From positions 1-64,000 of the forward strand of contig CALWVE010000041.1 of the NCBI GenBank assembly GCA_944384905.1: 64,000 bases of DNA, written 5' to 3'. Numbering within the stretch: the stretch's first letter is position 1; each line of letters starts with the position of its first letter. Shown in pieces: positions 16,947 through 27,494 of the stretch. This DNA comes from an uncultured Clostridia bacterium. Lineage in GTDB: Bacteria; Bacillota; Clostridia; Oscillospirales; Acutalibacteraceae. The position numbers and the translations under genes were made by a program. Below the pieces are notes generated by a model, which ran no database searches, was not told where the DNA came from, and was given only the letters and a program-made list of their open reading frames with translations.

Positions 16947-19900
16947 TTATTTAAAGTAACGAACTGCGGATTCGAAGAGTTTCATATCATAGTTGCCGGG
17001 TACGTTGCGGTACAGGCCACTGCCGATACGTTCCGCATGACCCATCTTGCCGAAGACACGGCCGTCCGGAGACGTGATACCTTCGATGGCAAACGCGGAG
17101 TTGTTCGGGTTGAAGCGTACGTCCGTCGTGGGCATACCGGCCAGATCCACATACTGCGTGGCGATCTGTCCGTTTTCGGCCAGGCGGAGAATCGTTTCGT
17201 CCGAAGCCAGAAAACGGCCTTCGCCGTGGGAAATCGGCACATTGTATACGTCACCCACCTGGGTAGCGGCCAGCCACGGGCTCTTATTGGAAGCCACGCG
17301 CACACGCACGATACGGGACTGGTGGCGGCTGATCGTATTGAACGTCAGCGTCGGGCAATCGGCATCGGTATCGATGATTTCGCCGAACGGTACCAGACCC
17401 AGCTTAATGATAGCCTGGAAGCCGTTGCAGATGCCGCACATCAAACCGTCACGGTTTTTCAGCATCTCGTTGACCTGTTCCTTCACCGCGCCGTTGCGGA
17501 AGAACGCCGTGATGAATTTACCGGAACCATCGGGTTCGTCGCCGCCGGAGAAACCGCCGGGGATGAAGATCATCTGTGCCTGACGGGCCTGCTTGGCAAA
17601 ATAGTCAACCGATTCGGCAATACCGGCGCTGGTGAGGTTCTTCACCACGATGATTTCCGGATCGGCACCGGCATCGGCCAGCACCTTTGCTGTATCATAT
17701 TCACAGTTGGTGCCCGGGAATACCGGAATCAGCACGCGCGGACGAGCCGTTCTGATGCTCGGCGCGGGATAGCTTTCCGCCTTAAAGCTGAATGCCGGGA
17801 TTTCTTTTTCGCCCTGATCGATGTTGCAGGAATAAACCGGCTCAAGTTTATTTTCATAAACAGCCAGCAGATCGGCCGTCTTTACGCTGTGTTCGCCGAA
17901 GGTGATGGCGCCGTCGTTCGTGGTGGTACCCAGCAGAACGGCTCCTTCGATCGGCTCTTCGGTTTCCAGAACAAAGGAACCGTAGGCATAGCCGAACAGG
18001 TCTTCCATCGAAAGGTTCGTATCATAGGCAAAACCGATCTCGTTGCCGAAGCCCATCTTCATGATGGCTTCAGCCACACCGCCGTAAGTAGGCGTGTAAG
18101 CGGCCTTTACCTTGCCGGCGCGCATCAGCGCGGTCACTTTATTGAACAGCGCAATCTGAGATTCAGTGTTCGGCAAGCCGTTTTCATCCATTTCGGGCTT
18201 GAGCCAGTAAACGGAATGACCGGCAGCTTTGAATTCATTGGTGATGACTTCGCTGACGTCGCCGGTGGTTACGGCAAAGGAAACCAGCGTAGGCGGTACG
18301 TCGATATCTTCGAAGGAACCGCTCATGGAGTCCTTACCGCCGATGGCAGCCACGCCGTAGTTCTTCTGTGCTTCAAAAGCACCCAGCAGAGCGGCCAGCG
18401 GTTTGCCCCAGCGTTTGCCGTCGCGGCGCGGACGCTCAAAGTATTCCTGGAAGGTCAGGTAAACATCCTCGAAGGAAGCACCGGAAGCGATCAGCTTGGC
18501 CATCGATTCCACAACGGCCAGATAAGCACCGTGGTACGGGCTCTTCTCGGTGATAAACGGGTTGTAACCCCAGGCCATGTAAGAGCAGGTATCGGTGTGC
18601 TTCTTTTCCACAGAGATCTTGTGGATCATCGCCTGGATCGGGGTCTGCTGATGCTTGCCGCCGAACGGCATGACAACCGTGCCTGCGCCGATAGTGGAGT
18701 CGAAACGCTCGGAAAGGCCGCGCTTGGAGCAAACGTTCAGGTCGCCGGCCAGCGCTTTATAGGCTTCTTCAAAGGAACCGGAAACTTCCTTGGCAAACGG
18801 CTTCGGAGCTTCGGGCGTAATATCGATATGCTTTTCAGCACCGTTGGAATTCAGGAATTCGCGGGAAATATTCACGATATCTTTGCCGTTCCAGTTCATC
18901 ACCAGACGCGGCTCGGCCTGCACAACGGCAACCACGGTAGCTTCGAGGTTTTCGCTTGCGGCGATTTCCTTAAAGCGTTCCACGTCTTTGGGAGCAACCA
19001 CCACAGCCATACGTTCCTGGGATTCGCTGATGGCCAGTTCGGTGCCATCAAGACCGTCGTACTTCTTCGGCACAGCGTTGAGGTCGATCTTCAAACCGTC
19101 GGCCAGTTCGCCCACGGCTACGGAAACACCGCCCGCGCCGAAGTCGTTGCAGCGCTTAATCAGCAGGCTGGCTTCTTCGTTACGGAACAGACGCTGCAGC
19201 TTGCGTTCTTCCGGGGCATTACCCTTCTGAACTTCTGCACCGCAGCTTTCCAGCGATTTTACGGTATGAGATTTGGAGGAACCGGTTGCGCCGCCGCAGC
19301 CGTCACGGCCCGTACGGCCGCCCAGCAGGATCACGATGTCACCGGGTTCCGGACGCTCACGGCGCACGTTTTTAGCCGGAGCCGCGGCAATCACCGCGCC
19401 GATCTCCATGCGCTTGGCGGCATAGCCTTCGTGGTAAATTTCATCGACCTGGCCGGTTGCCAGACCGATTTGGTTGCCGTAGGAGCTGTAGCCGGCGGCA
19501 GCCGTGGTTACGATCTTGCGCTGCGGCAGCTTACCGGGGATCGTATCTTTTACAGCGCGCAGCGGATCGGCCGCGCCGGTCACGCGCATGGCGGCGTATA
19601 CATAGGAACGACCGGAAAGCGGATCGCGGATCGCGCCGCCGATACAGGTGGCCGCACCGCCGAACGGTTCGATTTCCGTCGGGTGGTTATGCGTTTCGTT
19701 TTTAAAGAGCAGCAGCCAGTCTTCGTCCTGACCATCCACCTTCACCTTGATTTTTACGGTGCAGGCATTGATTTCCTCGGATTCATCGAGGCGCGGCAGC
19801 TTGCCCATTTTATTCAGATATTTTCCGGCCAGCGTACCTACATCCATCAGGTTCATCGGCTTCGTGCGGCCCAGCGCCTTGCGGGTGGCCACATAGTCGT

Positions 19901-20636
19901 CGAACGCGGCCTGCAGCAGCGGATCTTCAAATTCGGCGCTGTCGATGGTGGTGAGGAACGTGGTGTGGCGGCAGTGATCCGACCAGTAAGTATCGATCAT
20001 GCGGATTTCGGTGATCGTCGGATCGCGGTGCTCGGAGATAAAGTAATCCTGGCAGAATTTGATGTCGTCAAAGTCCATGGCCAGCGCATACTGCTCCACA
20101 AAAGCGGCCAGACCGGCATCATCCAGTTTGCAGAAACCGTCGAGCGTAGCGACTTCGGTGGGGATGCTGTACTGCATGGCCAGCGTCTCAACCGGCTCCA
20201 GCGAAGCTTCGCGGCTTTCCACGGGGTTGATAACATACTTTTTAACGGCTTCCACTTCTTCGGCCGTCAGCTTGCCGTACAGGCGATAGACGCGGGCCGT
20301 GCGCACCAGCGGACGTTCGCCCTGCGAAATGATCTGGATGCACTGAGCGGCGGAATCGGCGCGCTGGTCAAACTGACCGGGCAGATATTCCACGGCAAAA
20401 ACCACGCTGCCATCGTCTTCGAGCGTATCGGTCACTACGTCGAGCTGCGGCTCGGAGAAAACCGTCTTTACGCTGTAGTCGAACAGTTCGGGCGTGATAT
20501 TTTCCACATCATAGCGGTTGAGCAGACGCAGATGCTCCAGCCCTTTGATCTGCAGCAGGGAAACCAGATCGTTCTTCAGGGCGTGGGCCTCATTGGCCAG
20601 CTCCTCTTTTTTCTCTACATAAACTCTATAGACCAT
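16947..20636 (-). CDS. purL: Phosphoribosylformylglycinamidine synthase, large single-chain type
   Basis: The 1229-residue protein combines the FGAM synthase core with a C-terminal class I glutaminase. The synthase part carries DHCRHTTF near 230 and two AIRS-like ATP domains with [21 protein letters not shown] and [16 protein letters not shown]. The glutaminase carries [11 protein letters not shown], then GICNGFQ with the nucleophilic Cys and a late HGEGRF. It converts FGAR, glutamine and ATP to FGAM, step 4 of purine synthesis, without separate PurQ and PurS. ATG at 20636 is chosen because AAGGAGGACACG precedes it; the open frame upstream overlaps purD. It starts 10 bp after the purD stop. 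Confidence 0.97.
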   Translation of the reverse strand: MVYRVYVEKKEELANEAHALKNDLVSLLQIKGLEHLRLLNRYDVENITPELFDYSVKTVFSEPQLDVVTDTLEDDGSVVFAVEYLPGQFDQRADSAAQCIQIISQGERPLVRTARVYRLYGKLTAEEVEAVKKYVINPVESREASLEPVETLAMQYSIPTEVATLDGFCKLDDAGLAAFVEQYALAMDFDDIKFCQDYFISEHRDPTITEIRMIDTYWSDHCRHTTFLTTIDSAEFEDPLLQAAFDDYVATRKALGRTKPMNLMDVGTLAGKYLNKMGKLPRLDESEEINACTVKIKVKVDGQDEDWLLLFKNETHNHPTEIEPFGGAATCIGGAIRDPLSGRSYVYAAMRVTGAADPLRAVKDTIPGKLPQRKIVTTAAAGYSSYGNQIGLATGQVDEIYHEGYAAKRMEIGAVIAAAPAKNVRRERPEPGDIVILLGGRTGRDGCGGATGSSKSHTVKSLESCGAEVQKGNAPEERKLQRLFRNEEASLLIKRCNDFGAGGVSVAVGELADGLKIDLNAVPKKYDGLDGTELAISESQERMAVVVAPKDVERFKEIAASENLEATVVAVVQAEPRLVMNWNGKDIVNISREFLNSNGAEKHIDITPEAPKPFAKEVSGSFEEAYKALAGDLNVCSKRGLSERFDSTIGAGTVVMPFGGKHQQTPIQAMIHKISVEKKHTDTCSYMAWGYNPFITEKSPYHGAYLAVVESMAKLIASGASFEDVYLTFQEYFERPRRDGKRWGKPLAALLGAFEAQKNYGVAAIGGKDSMSGSFEDIDVPPTLVSFAVTTGDVSEVITNEFKAAGHSVYWLKPEMDENGLPNTESQIALFNKVTALMRAGKVKAAYTPTYGGVAEAIMKMGFGNEIGFAYDTNLSMEDLFGYAYGSFVLETEEPIEGAVLLGTTTNDGAITFGEHSVKTADLLAVYENKLEPVYSCNIDQGEKEIPAFSFKAESYPAPSIRTARPRVLIPVFPGTNCEYDTAKVLADAGADPEIIVVKNLTSAGIAESVDYFAKQARQAQMIFIPGGFSGGDEPDGSGKFITAFFRNGAVKEQVNEMLKNRDGLMCGICNGFQAIIKLGLVPFGEIIDTDADCPTLTFNTISRHQSRIVRVRVASNKSPWLAATQVGDVYNVPISHGEGRFLASDETILRLAENGQIATQYVDLAGMPTTDVRFNPNNSAFAIEGITSPDGRVFGKMGHAERIGSGLYRNVPGNYDMKLFESAVRYFK

Positions 20637-20646
20637 CGTGTCCTCC

Positions 20647-21912
20647 TTATTTTGCCTGCAAAGCGCGGGCGCCGATGTCATGGCGGAAGTAAGCGTTTTC
20701 AAAATGGACTTTTTCAACCTGCGCATAAGCGGAATCGATCGCGTCTTTCAGTTCGGGCGCGGTGCATACAACGCCCAGCACGCGGCCGCCGGCCGTCAGC
20801 AGTCGTCCGGCTTCGTCTTTTTTCGCGCCGGCCACATAAATTTCGGCGGTGCAGCCGTCATCCACCGTAATTTCAAAACCCGTTTCGTATTTCTGCGGAT
20901 AGCCGTTGCTGGCCATTACCACACAGCAGGCGGCTTCGTTTTTGAAGCGCACGTCAACCTGATCGAGCGTACCGTTTGCCACGGCCTGCATGATGGTAAA
21001 CAGGTCGGTTTCAAGCAGCGGCAGCACAACCTGCGTTTCCGGATCGCCGAAGCGGCAGTTGTATTCGATCACCTTGGGACCGTCGGGTGTGAGCATCAGA
21101 CCGAAATACAGGCATCCCTTAAACGTGCGGCCTTCGGCGTTCATCGCCTGAATCGTGGGCAGGAAAATCTTTTCCATGCATTCCTTGGCCACGGCTTCGG
21201 TGTAATACGGGTTCGGGGCAATGGTGCCCATACCGCCTGTATTCAGGCCTTCGTCGTGGTCATGGGCGCGCTTGTGGTCCATGGAAGAAACCATCGGCAC
21301 AACCGTTTTGCCATCGGTAAACGAAAGCACGGAAACTTCCGGGCCCGTCAGGAATTCTTCGATAACGATATGCGTACCGCTTTCGCCGAAAATACGGTCG
21401 GCCATCATGGAACGCACCGCATCAAAGGCGGCTTCGCGCGTTTCGGCAATCACAACGCCCTTGCCCAGCGCAAGGCCGTCGGCCTTGATAACCGTCGGGA
21501 TCGGTGCGGTTTCGAGATAGGCCAGCGCGTCCTCCATGTTGTCGAACGTCTCGTAACGGGCCGTGGGAATGCCGTATTTTTTCATCAGATTTTTAGAAAA
21601 GACCTTGCTGCCTTCGATGATGGCCGCCTTTTTTTCCGGCCCGAAGCACGGAATACCTTCGGCCTGCAGGGCGTCCACTGTGCCCAGCACCAGCGGATCA
21701 TCGGGCGCAACCACGGCAAAATCAATCGCGTTTTCTTTGGCAAACGCCGTAATGCCCTCGATATCCTTCGCGCCGATGTTTACACACACCGCGTCCGCCG
21801 CGATACCGCCGTTGCCCGGCAGCGCATACAGCGTATCGATTTGGGGGCTTTTTTTCAAGGCTTTGATGATGGCGTGCTCTCTTCCGCCGCCGCCCACAAC
21901 CAGAACTTTCAT
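20647..21912 (-). CDS. purD: Phosphoribosylamine--glycine ligase
   Basis: The 421-residue protein shows the N-terminal MKVLVVGGGGREHAI loop, the ATP-grasp centre (TVIKADGLALGKGVVIA), EEFLTGPEVSVLSFTDG, MGTIAPNPYY and EYNCRFGDPETQ, all diagnostic for GARS. It joins glycine to phosphoribosylamine, step 2 of purine synthesis. ATG at 21912 follows GGAGGTCAGC; the frame runs open upstream into the intergenic region. A hairpin (21939-21976) separates it from purO. Confidence 0.97.
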   Translation of the reverse strand: MKVLVVGGGGREHAIIKALKKSPQIDTLYALPGNGGIAADAVCVNIGAKDIEGITAFAKENAIDFAVVAPDDPLVLGTVDALQAEGIPCFGPEKKAAIIEGSKVFSKNLMKKYGIPTARYETFDNMEDALAYLETAPIPTVIKADGLALGKGVVIAETREAAFDAVRSMMADRIFGESGTHIVIEEFLTGPEVSVLSFTDGKTVVPMVSSMDHKRAHDHDEGLNTGGMGTIAPNPYYTEAVAKECMEKIFLPTIQAMNAEGRTFKGCLYFGLMLTPDGPKVIEYNCRFGDPETQVVLPLLETDLFTIMQAVANGTLDQVDVRFKNEAACCVVMASNGYPQKYETGFEITVDDGCTAEIYVAGAKKDEAGRLLTAGGRVLGVVCTAPELKDAIDSAYAQVEKVHFENAYFRHDIGARALQAK

Positions 21913-21938
21913 GCTGACCTCCGTTATTTCATGATGCC

Positions 21939-21976
21939 AAACGAACAGGCCGGCCAAAAGGCCGCCTGCTCCGTTT
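21939..21976 (-). other. Intercistronic hairpin between purO and purD
   Basis: An imperfect GC-rich stem with an AAAA loop lies in the 70-bp gap. No T-run follows on the minus strand, so it is more likely an RNA-stability or processing element than a terminator. Confidence 0.5.
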
Positions 21977-21982
21977 GCATAC

Positions 21983-22714
21983 TTATTGATTTTTGTTGAT
22001 GATTCGGGTCTTTTCTTCGCCCGTTTCCAGATTGATATAGCGCACAAACAGCGAGATCCGGTTTTCCTCGTTGAGGCTGTTCCAGATTTCGGTCACCGAA
22101 CGGTCAATATCACAGGTAAAGCCATCCAGCGCTACGCGCTCCGGTTCTCCGGTAAACGTAGGAAGCGGATTGCCGTCGCCGCCGTAGGTATGCAGGAAAT
22201 GACCGACACCCGCAACGGCTTTATTGTAATCAAACGTAAAGCGGTTGCAGAACGTGCCTTCGGCGTCGCCGCTTTTGAGAATGCTCATTTTATACGTGAA
22301 ATCGTGTTCGCCAAGCGTGAGCATGCCGCTGATACGCGGGGTCAGGTTCGGGGCGTCCGGCTCGAATTCACGGGTATCCAGCGCTTCTTCAAACGTTTTG
22401 CCTTCGGAAAGGAAGGTATCGATCGTCGTGGTCTGATCGCCGTTGGTGACAATCAGATTATTTCCGTTTTTTTGCACGGCGGTATAAATGATCAGGCTCG
22501 GATCTTCCACCTTGCTTTCATCAAACGGACGGGTAATGATCGCGCCGTTTTCTTCGGCAAACACGCGGTTGCGGCTGTTGGCGCTGCGGCCCATGATAAA
22601 ATAGGCAACCAGTGCGTTTTTGCCGTCCTGCGTTTTGCCGATCACAATCCCGCGGCCGGGATAGGGATTCTGCTGCAGTTCCAAGCTCAGATCCTTCAAA
22701 TCGTAGACACTCAT
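21983..22714 (-). CDS. IMP cyclohydrolase, PurO-like
   Basis: The 243-residue protein matches the archaeal-type PurO fold family (PF07826-like) seen in many clostridia. Markers are NPYPGRGIVIGKTQDGKNALVAYFIMGRS, NRVF, DPSLIIYTAV and VTNGDQT. It closes FAICAR to IMP, the last step of the pathway, replacing the N-terminal domain of PurH. The start ATG (22714) overlaps the purN stop by 4 bp (ATGA), so translation is coupled, and AGGAGCAGG lies upstream. No separate AICAR transformylase domain is visible in the window and it must be encoded elsewhere. Confidence 0.93.
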   Translation of the reverse strand: MSVYDLKDLSLELQQNPYPGRGIVIGKTQDGKNALVAYFIMGRSANSRNRVFAEENGAIITRPFDESKVEDPSLIIYTAVQKNGNNLIVTNGDQTTTIDTFLSEGKTFEEALDTREFEPDAPNLTPRISGMLTLGEHDFTYKMSILKSGDAEGTFCNRFTFDYNKAVAGVGHFLHTYGGDGNPLPTFTGEPERVALDGFTCDIDRSVTEIWNSLNEENRISLFVRYINLETGEEKTRIINKNQ

Positions 22715-23337
22715 CTTTCCTGCTCCTTTTCGGCCTGAATTTTTGCGCTGACCAGTTCCGCCGCCTGCGGAAGGATTTTCCATTCCGCCTGCTGCATCAC
22801 GCGCAGCTGCAAACTTTCCGGGGTGTCCCCCTCTTCCACTTCTACGGCTTTTTGCAGGATGATCTGCCCGCCGTCGGGAATTTCATTCACATAATGTACC
22901 GTCGCGCCGGTCACTTTCACGCCATAAGCCAAAGCGGCTTCATGGACTTTCAGCCCGTAAAATCCCTTTCCGCAGAAAGACGGGATCAGCGACGGATGGA
23001 TATTGATGATACGCCCGGCGTATTTTTTGGTAAATTCCGGGCTGAGAATGGCCAGAAAACCGGCCAGAACAATCAGTTCAATGCCATGGCGGGTGAGTTC
23101 CGCCTCTACAGCGGCTTCAAAAGCTTCCTGTGAACCAAGCTTTTTCTTAACCACGGCGCAGGCTTCAATCCCGTTTTCACGGGCGCGGGTCAGCGCATAC
23201 GCCTTACTGCTGTTGGAAATCACCAGGCAGATTTCGCCGCTGTGAAGCACGCCGCTTTTCTGCGCATCGATCAGCGCCTGCAGGTTAGTTCCGCCGCCGG
23301 AGACGAACACGGCAATTTTTGTTTTCTGCTTTTCCAT
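22711..23337 (-). CDS. purN: Phosphoribosylglycinamide formyltransferase
   Basis: The 208-residue protein carries IAVFVSGGGTNLQALID at the N terminus, then LAGFLAILSPEFTKKYAGRIINIHPSLIPSF with the catalytic Asn-His pair and TVHYVNEIPDGGQIILQ. It transfers the formyl group of 10-formyl-THF to GAR (step 3). The start ATG 23337 is chosen over a codon four residues upstream. It follows purM by 12 bp and overlaps purO by 4 bp. Confidence 0.96.
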   Translation of the reverse strand: MEKQKTKIAVFVSGGGTNLQALIDAQKSGVLHSGEICLVISNSSKAYALTRARENGIEACAVVKKKLGSQEAFEAAVEAELTRHGIELIVLAGFLAILSPEFTKKYAGRIINIHPSLIPSFCGKGFYGLKVHEAALAYGVKVTGATVHYVNEIPDGGQIILQKAVEVEEGDTPESLQLRVMQQAEWKILPQAAELVSAKIQAEKEQER

Positions 23338-23349
23338 GCTGCGCCTCAC

Positions 23350-24399
23350 TTATGCGATGATAACGCCTTCGTCGCTTTCTACTACATCGCCGATGATATA
23401 AGCGTCTTCGCCGCAATCACGCAGAACCTGCAAAGCCTTTTCGGCGTCTTCGGCCGATACAACCACGCTCATGCCCACGCCCATGTTGAAGGTGTTGAAC
23501 ATATCGCGCTCATCGATACCGCCGCGCTTGGCGATCAGGTCGAAGATCGGCAGCACGCGCACATCGCTGCGGTTGACACGGGCGCTGAAGCCCTTGGGCA
23601 GGCTGCGCGGAATATTTTCATAGAAACCGCCGCCGGTGATATGAGAAACAGCCTTAACCTGCACGGCGTCAAACAGAGCCAGCATCGACTTGACATAGAT
23701 CTTGGTGGGGGTCAGCAGGGTTTCGCCCAGCGACTTGCCGCCCAGCTCTTCCACGAGGGAAGTGAGATCGGCGTTTTCTACATCGAATACTTTGCGCACC
23801 AGCGAGAAGCCGTTGGAATGCACACCGGAAGAAGCCAGCGCGATGATTACATCGCCGGCCTTAACCGTATTGTTATCGAGGATACGAGCCTTATCAACCA
23901 CACCCACGGAGAAACCGGCCAGATCGTAATCGTCTTCCGCCATCATGCCGGGATGTTCAGCCGTTTCGCCGCCGATCAGGGCGCAGCCGGCCTGTACGCA
24001 GCCTTCGGCCACACCGCTTACAATAGCGGCAATCTTTTCGGGAATATTGCGGCCGCAAGCGATATAATCGAGGAAAAACAGCGGTTTTGCGCCGCAGCAG
24101 ATAATATCGTTGACGCACATGGCCACACAGTCGATACCGATTGTGTCATGGCGATCGAGCAGCATGGCAATCTTCAGTTTCGTTCCCACGCCGTCGGTGC
24201 CGCTGACCAGAACGGGTTCTTTCATGCCCGCCAGATCCGGCAGGAAAAGGCCGCCGAAACCGCCGATACCGGAAAGAGCGCCGGGGGTCATGGTGCGGGC
24301 AATATGGCTTTTCATCAATTCTACAGACTGATATCCGGCGGTAATATCTACACCGGCTTCTTTATAGCTTTCGCTGAAACTTTTCATCGCATTGACCAT
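23350..24399 (-). CDS. purM: Phosphoribosylformylglycinamidine cyclo-ligase (AIR synthetase)
   Basis: The 349-residue protein has [47 protein letters not shown] and [14 protein letters not shown], the standard AIRS blocks. It converts FGAM to AIR (step 5). Two in-frame ATGs (24399 and 24387) compete; AAAGG sits very close to the first and 14 bp from the second, so the exact start is uncertain. Confidence 0.96.
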   Translation of the reverse strand: MVNAMKSFSESYKEAGVDITAGYQSVELMKSHIARTMTPGALSGIGGFGGLFLPDLAGMKEPVLVSGTDGVGTKLKIAMLLDRHDTIGIDCVAMCVNDIICCGAKPLFFLDYIACGRNIPEKIAAIVSGVAEGCVQAGCALIGGETAEHPGMMAEDDYDLAGFSVGVVDKARILDNNTVKAGDVIIALASSGVHSNGFSLVRKVFDVENADLTSLVEELGGKSLGETLLTPTKIYVKSMLALFDAVQVKAVSHITGGGFYENIPRSLPKGFSARVNRSDVRVLPIFDLIAKRGGIDERDMFNTFNMGVGMSVVVSAEDAEKALQVLRDCGEDAYIIGDVVESDEGVIIA

Positions 24400-24468
24400 G
24401 CCTTTCTGTTGTTTTGGAAAGGGCCGTACAGAATCCTGTGCTTGGCAGCCCTGGGTTCTTTTTTAGAA

Positions 24469-24494
24469 GTGCGGCGGTGTTGGGGCCGCCGCAC
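24469..24494 (-). other. Intercistronic hairpin between purF and purM
   Basis: A 9-bp stem (GTGCGGCGG / CCGCCGCAC) lies in the 103-bp gap. It lacks an immediate T-run on the minus strand, so it looks like an mRNA stability or partial attenuation element. Confidence 0.5.
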
Positions 24495-24502
24495 AATAAA
24501 CA

Positions 24503-25924
24503 TCATTCTTTGCCTGTCCAGCAATAGGTGCAGACACATTCGGGATCAATTCCGATCGCTTCGAGCAAACCTTCGACCGACTGATAGCCCAAAGAATGGA
24601 AACCAAACTTTTTGCAGATTGTTTCCAGCATGCACTTGCCGCGTTCGGTGGAAGCATCGGCGTATTCATCCAGATGCTTCTGGCCTTCGTCACCTTCGAG
24701 TTCCTGAACGGTACGGCGGGCCAGCAATTCCATATCGGAGTTGCTGCGAGAGAAATTCAGGTATTTACAGCCGTACATAATCGGCGGGCAGGCCGAGCGC
24801 ATATGCACTTCCTTGGCGCCGCTTTCATACAGGAATTCCACAGTTTCGCGCAGCTGCGTTCCACGCACGATGGAGTCGTCCACGAACAGCAGTTTCTTGC
24901 CTTCGATCAGTTCCGGCACAGGAATCTGCTTCATTTTGGCAACCTGATTGCGCACGCTCTGGTTGGCCGGCATAAAGGAACGCGGCCAGGTGGGCGTATA
25001 TTTTACAAACGGACGGGCAAACGGCGTTTTGCACTGATTGGCATAACCGATCGCATGCGGCACACCGGAATCCGGCACACCGGCAACATAATCAACTTCC
25101 GGCAGCGTACCGCGGGCAGCTTCATCGCGCGCCATGATCTCGCCGTTGCGATAGCGCATCACTTCCACGTTTTTGCCTTCGTAGTTGGAGTTCGGATACC
25201 CGTAATACGTCCACAAAAACGCGCAGATCTTCATTTTCTTTCCGGCGGGCGCCAGCGTTTCCCAGCCATCGGCCGTCAAACGGATGATTTCACCCGGGCC
25301 CAGCTCATAAGCGTCGGAATAGCCCAGCTTATGATAGGCAAACGACTCGAACGATACGCAGCAGCCGTCTTCGGCCTGTCCCACCAGAACCGGCAGACGA
25401 CCCAGCCGGTCACGCGCGGCGATAATGCCGTCCTGCGTAAGCAGAAGAATCGTAGCAGAGCCGTCAATCATCTCCTGTGCATGGCGGATACCGTCAACCA
25501 GCGAATCTTTCTGGTTGATAAGCGCGGCCACCAGCTCGGAATCGTTGACCTTACCGGAGCTCATCGCCATAAACTGCTGTCCGGGGCCGGAGAAGCATTC
25601 TTCAACCAGCTTGTCCGCGTTGCGGATAATACCAACCGTTGTAATGGCATACAAACCCAAATGAGAACGCACAAGCAGCGGCTGCGGGTCGCTGTCGCTG
25701 ATGCAGCCAATGCCGCTGTGACCATGGAATTTTTGCAGGTCATGTTCAAACTTGGTACGAAACGGCGTGTTTTCAATGTTGTGAATCTGGCGCTGAAAGC
25801 CGGTTTCACGATCATAGATCACCATGCCGCCGCGGCGGGTTCCCAGATGGGAATGATAGTCCACGCCGAAAAAAATATCCAGTACGCAGTCTCTCTTCGA
25901 AACCGTTCCAAAAAAACCGCCCAA
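24503..25924 (-). CDS. purF: Amidophosphoribosyltransferase-like protein without the N-terminal Cys
   Basis: The 473-residue protein has an Ntn-type glutaminase-like half (HSHLGTRRGGM, RTKFEHDLQKFHGHSGIGCISDSDPQP) and a phosphoribosyltransferase half. The PRPP loop LLFVDDSIVRGTQ is near 340, and the tail ends CVCTYCWTGKE. Canonical PurF exposes a catalytic Cys right after Met; here the sequence starts MGGFFG, so the nucleophile is missing. The form is common in clostridia and Bacteroides annotations. Its position in the operon argues that it makes phosphoribosylamine, perhaps from ammonia, or works with another glutaminase (inference). It starts 12 bp after the purC stop. Confidence 0.85.
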   Translation of the reverse strand: MGGFFGTVSKRDCVLDIFFGVDYHSHLGTRRGGMVIYDRETGFQRQIHNIENTPFRTKFEHDLQKFHGHSGIGCISDSDPQPLLVRSHLGLYAITTVGIIRNADKLVEECFSGPGQQFMAMSSGKVNDSELVAALINQKDSLVDGIRHAQEMIDGSATILLLTQDGIIAARDRLGRLPVLVGQAEDGCCVSFESFAYHKLGYSDAYELGPGEIIRLTADGWETLAPAGKKMKICAFLWTYYGYPNSNYEGKNVEVMRYRNGEIMARDEAARGTLPEVDYVAGVPDSGVPHAIGYANQCKTPFARPFVKYTPTWPRSFMPANQSVRNQVAKMKQIPVPELIEGKKLLFVDDSIVRGTQLRETVEFLYESGAKEVHMRSACPPIMYGCKYLNFSRSNSDMELLARRTVQELEGDEGQKHLDEYADASTERGKCMLETICKKFGFHSLGYQSVEGLLEAIGIDPECVCTYCWTGKE

Positions 25925-25936
25925 ATTAAACCTCCA

Positions 25937-26647
25937 TTATTCTGCCGTCAAACGACGCATCATTTCCTGATAAGCATCTTCTACACCGCCAAGATCGCGA
26001 CGGAAGCGGTCTTTATCCAGCTTTTCGCCGGTGGTGCTGTCCCAGAAACGGCAGGTATCCGGGGAAATTTCGTCGGCCAGTACGATCGTACCATCAGCCA
26101 GACGGCCGAACTCCAGTTTGAAGTCAACCAGGGTTACGTTGAGCTTGGCAAAATACTCTTTGAGTACGCTGTTGATCGTGAAAGCCATGTTCTTGATGGT
26201 TTCGATTTCTTCCTTGGTAGCAAGGCTCAGAGCCAGCGCATGATAGGAGTTGATGAGCGGATCGCCCAGATCGTCGTTCTTATAAGAGAATTCGATCGTC
26301 GGCTCGGCAAATACGATGCCTTCTTCTACGCCGTAGCGCTTGGCAAAAGAACCGGCGGAAATGTTGCGGATGATGACTTCCAGCGGAACGATGGAAACCT
26401 TCTTCACCACGGTGTCACGGTCGTTGAGCTCTTCCACAAAGTGGGTAGCTACACCGTGCTTTTCGAGCATCTGCATCAGCATGTTGGACATCTTGTTGTT
26501 GATGACGCCCTTACCGGCGATGGTGCCCTTCTTCAGTCCGTTGAACGCGGTAGCATCATCTTTGTACGATATGATCACCAGAGCGGGATCTTCGGTAGCG
26601 AACACTTTCTTGGCTTTACCTTCATACAGCTGAGTTTTCTTTTCCAT
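25937..26647 (-). CDS. purC: SAICAR synthetase
   Basis: The 236-residue protein begins [11 protein letters not shown] and carries [23 protein letters not shown] and [10 protein letters not shown] near the C-terminal third, then [10 protein letters not shown], all typical for PurC. It joins aspartate to CAIR. ATG at 26647 sits 9 bp from GGAGG; an upstream Met in frame is less well placed. It begins 14 bp after purE ends. Confidence 0.96.
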   Translation of the reverse strand: MEKKTQLYEGKAKKVFATEDPALVIISYKDDATAFNGLKKGTIAGKGVINNKMSNMLMQMLEKHGVATHFVEELNDRDTVVKKVSIVPLEVIIRNISAGSFAKRYGVEEGIVFAEPTIEFSYKNDDLGDPLINSYHALALSLATKEEIETIKNMAFTINSVLKEYFAKLNVTLVDFKLEFGRLADGTIVLADEISPDTCRFWDSTTGEKLDKDRFRRDLGGVEDAYQEMMRRLTAE

Positions 26648-26661
26648 GGTAAAAACCTCCA

Positions 26662-27153
26662 TCAAAGATATTTTTTACTGATTTCTTCGTTTTTAGCCAG
26701 AACTTTTTCGGCAGCGGCAGCGCGTGCGGCGGCCAGTTTTTCGGCCAGCGTGTCATCGGAAACCGAAAGAATTTCGATGGCAAGCAAAGCGGCGTTGGCA
26801 GCTCCATCAATGGCAACCGTAGCGACGGGAATCCCAGAGGGCATCTGTACGGTAGAAAGAAGCGCGTCAACGCCGTCTAATGTGGACGATTTAACAGGAA
26901 TGCCAATAACGGGCAGCGTGGTGTTCGCCGCCAGAGCGCCGGCCAGATGCGCAGCCTTACCGGCAGCTGCAATAATGGCGCCGAATCCGTTTTTACGGGC
27001 GTTTTCAGCAAACTCCTTGGCCTGCACAGGTGTGCGGTGAGCGGAATACACGTGTACCTCGCAGGGAACGCCATATTCCTTCAGGGTAGAAATAGCCTTT
27101 TCAACGACAGGCAGATCGCTGTCGCTGCCCATAACGATACCGACTTTTTTCAT
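26662..27153 (-). CDS. purE: N5-carboxyaminoimidazole ribonucleotide mutase
   Basis: The 163-residue protein shows the PurE signature [18 protein letters not shown] and [25 protein letters not shown]. It isomerises N5-CAIR to CAIR; class I versus class II (direct AIR carboxylase) was not settled, and no purK is visible in the window. It is the first gene of the purine operon, with GCAGGAGGCATGATGC before the ATG and a promoter at 27306-27334. Confidence 0.96.
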   Translation of the reverse strand: MKKVGIVMGSDSDLPVVEKAISTLKEYGVPCEVHVYSAHRTPVQAKEFAENARKNGFGAIIAAAGKAAHLAGALAANTTLPVIGIPVKSSTLDGVDALLSTVQMPSGIPVATVAIDGAANAALLAIEILSVSDDTLAEKLAAARAAAAEKVLAKNEEISKKYL

Positions 27154-27243
27154 GCATCATGCCTCCTGCTTAAAAATGAAAACAAGTTTGATAAAACAAA
27201 AAAGACAGCGCTATCCTGTACAAATGGGAATAGAACTGCCATA

Positions 27244-27267
27244 CTGCGTTTTCCTGAAAAAACGCAG
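27244..27267 (-). other. Hairpin in the 5' leader of the purine operon
   Basis: A 9-bp stem (CTGCGTTTT / AAAACGCAG) with a 6-base loop lies about 30-55 nt after the predicted transcription start. It may regulate the operon, but no purine-riboswitch core is recognisable and no clear terminator follows. Confidence 0.5.
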
Positions 27268-27305
27268 CGCAAAAAAAGCGGGAAAACCCACGATCCTGCT
27301 GTTTT

Positions 27306-27334
27306 ATTATAACGTAAAATCAAATCTGCGTCAA
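27306..27334 (-). promoter_or_regulatory. Promoter of the purine operon
   Basis: On the minus strand TTGACG (27334-27329), 17 bp, TATAAT (27311-27306). This gives a leader of about 150 nt before purE. The stretch 27335-27440 shows nothing else recognisable. Confidence 0.85.
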
Positions 27335-27436
27335 CCGCCCCAAGCTCAAAACCACCTGCAAAGCACGCCAAATTATTGAACACGCACATGAAAAAATCTG
27401 CACACATAGCCAGTATTTATTCTGCTAAAGTGAAAG

Positions 27437-27474
27437 CAAAAAGAACCGGATCTTTCAAAAAAGACCCGGTTCTT
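27437..27474 (-). terminator. Terminator of the pyrimidine operon
   Basis: A long stem (AAGAACCGG / CCGGTTCTT with an inner TCTTT / AAAGA) lies 20 bp after the pyrI stop and is followed on the minus strand by TTTTGC. Confidence 0.88.
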
Positions 27475-27494
27475 CTCTTATAAAATCGATCGGC

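Noticed and set aside
17037-20870. A very long open frame antisense to purL
   Set aside because: It mirrors the codon bias of purL on the other strand; the minus-strand PurL motifs are unambiguous.
27154-27334. Purine riboswitch in the pur operon leader
   Set aside because: The conserved three-way junction and loop sequences of the purine aptamer were not found; only one simple hairpin is present.
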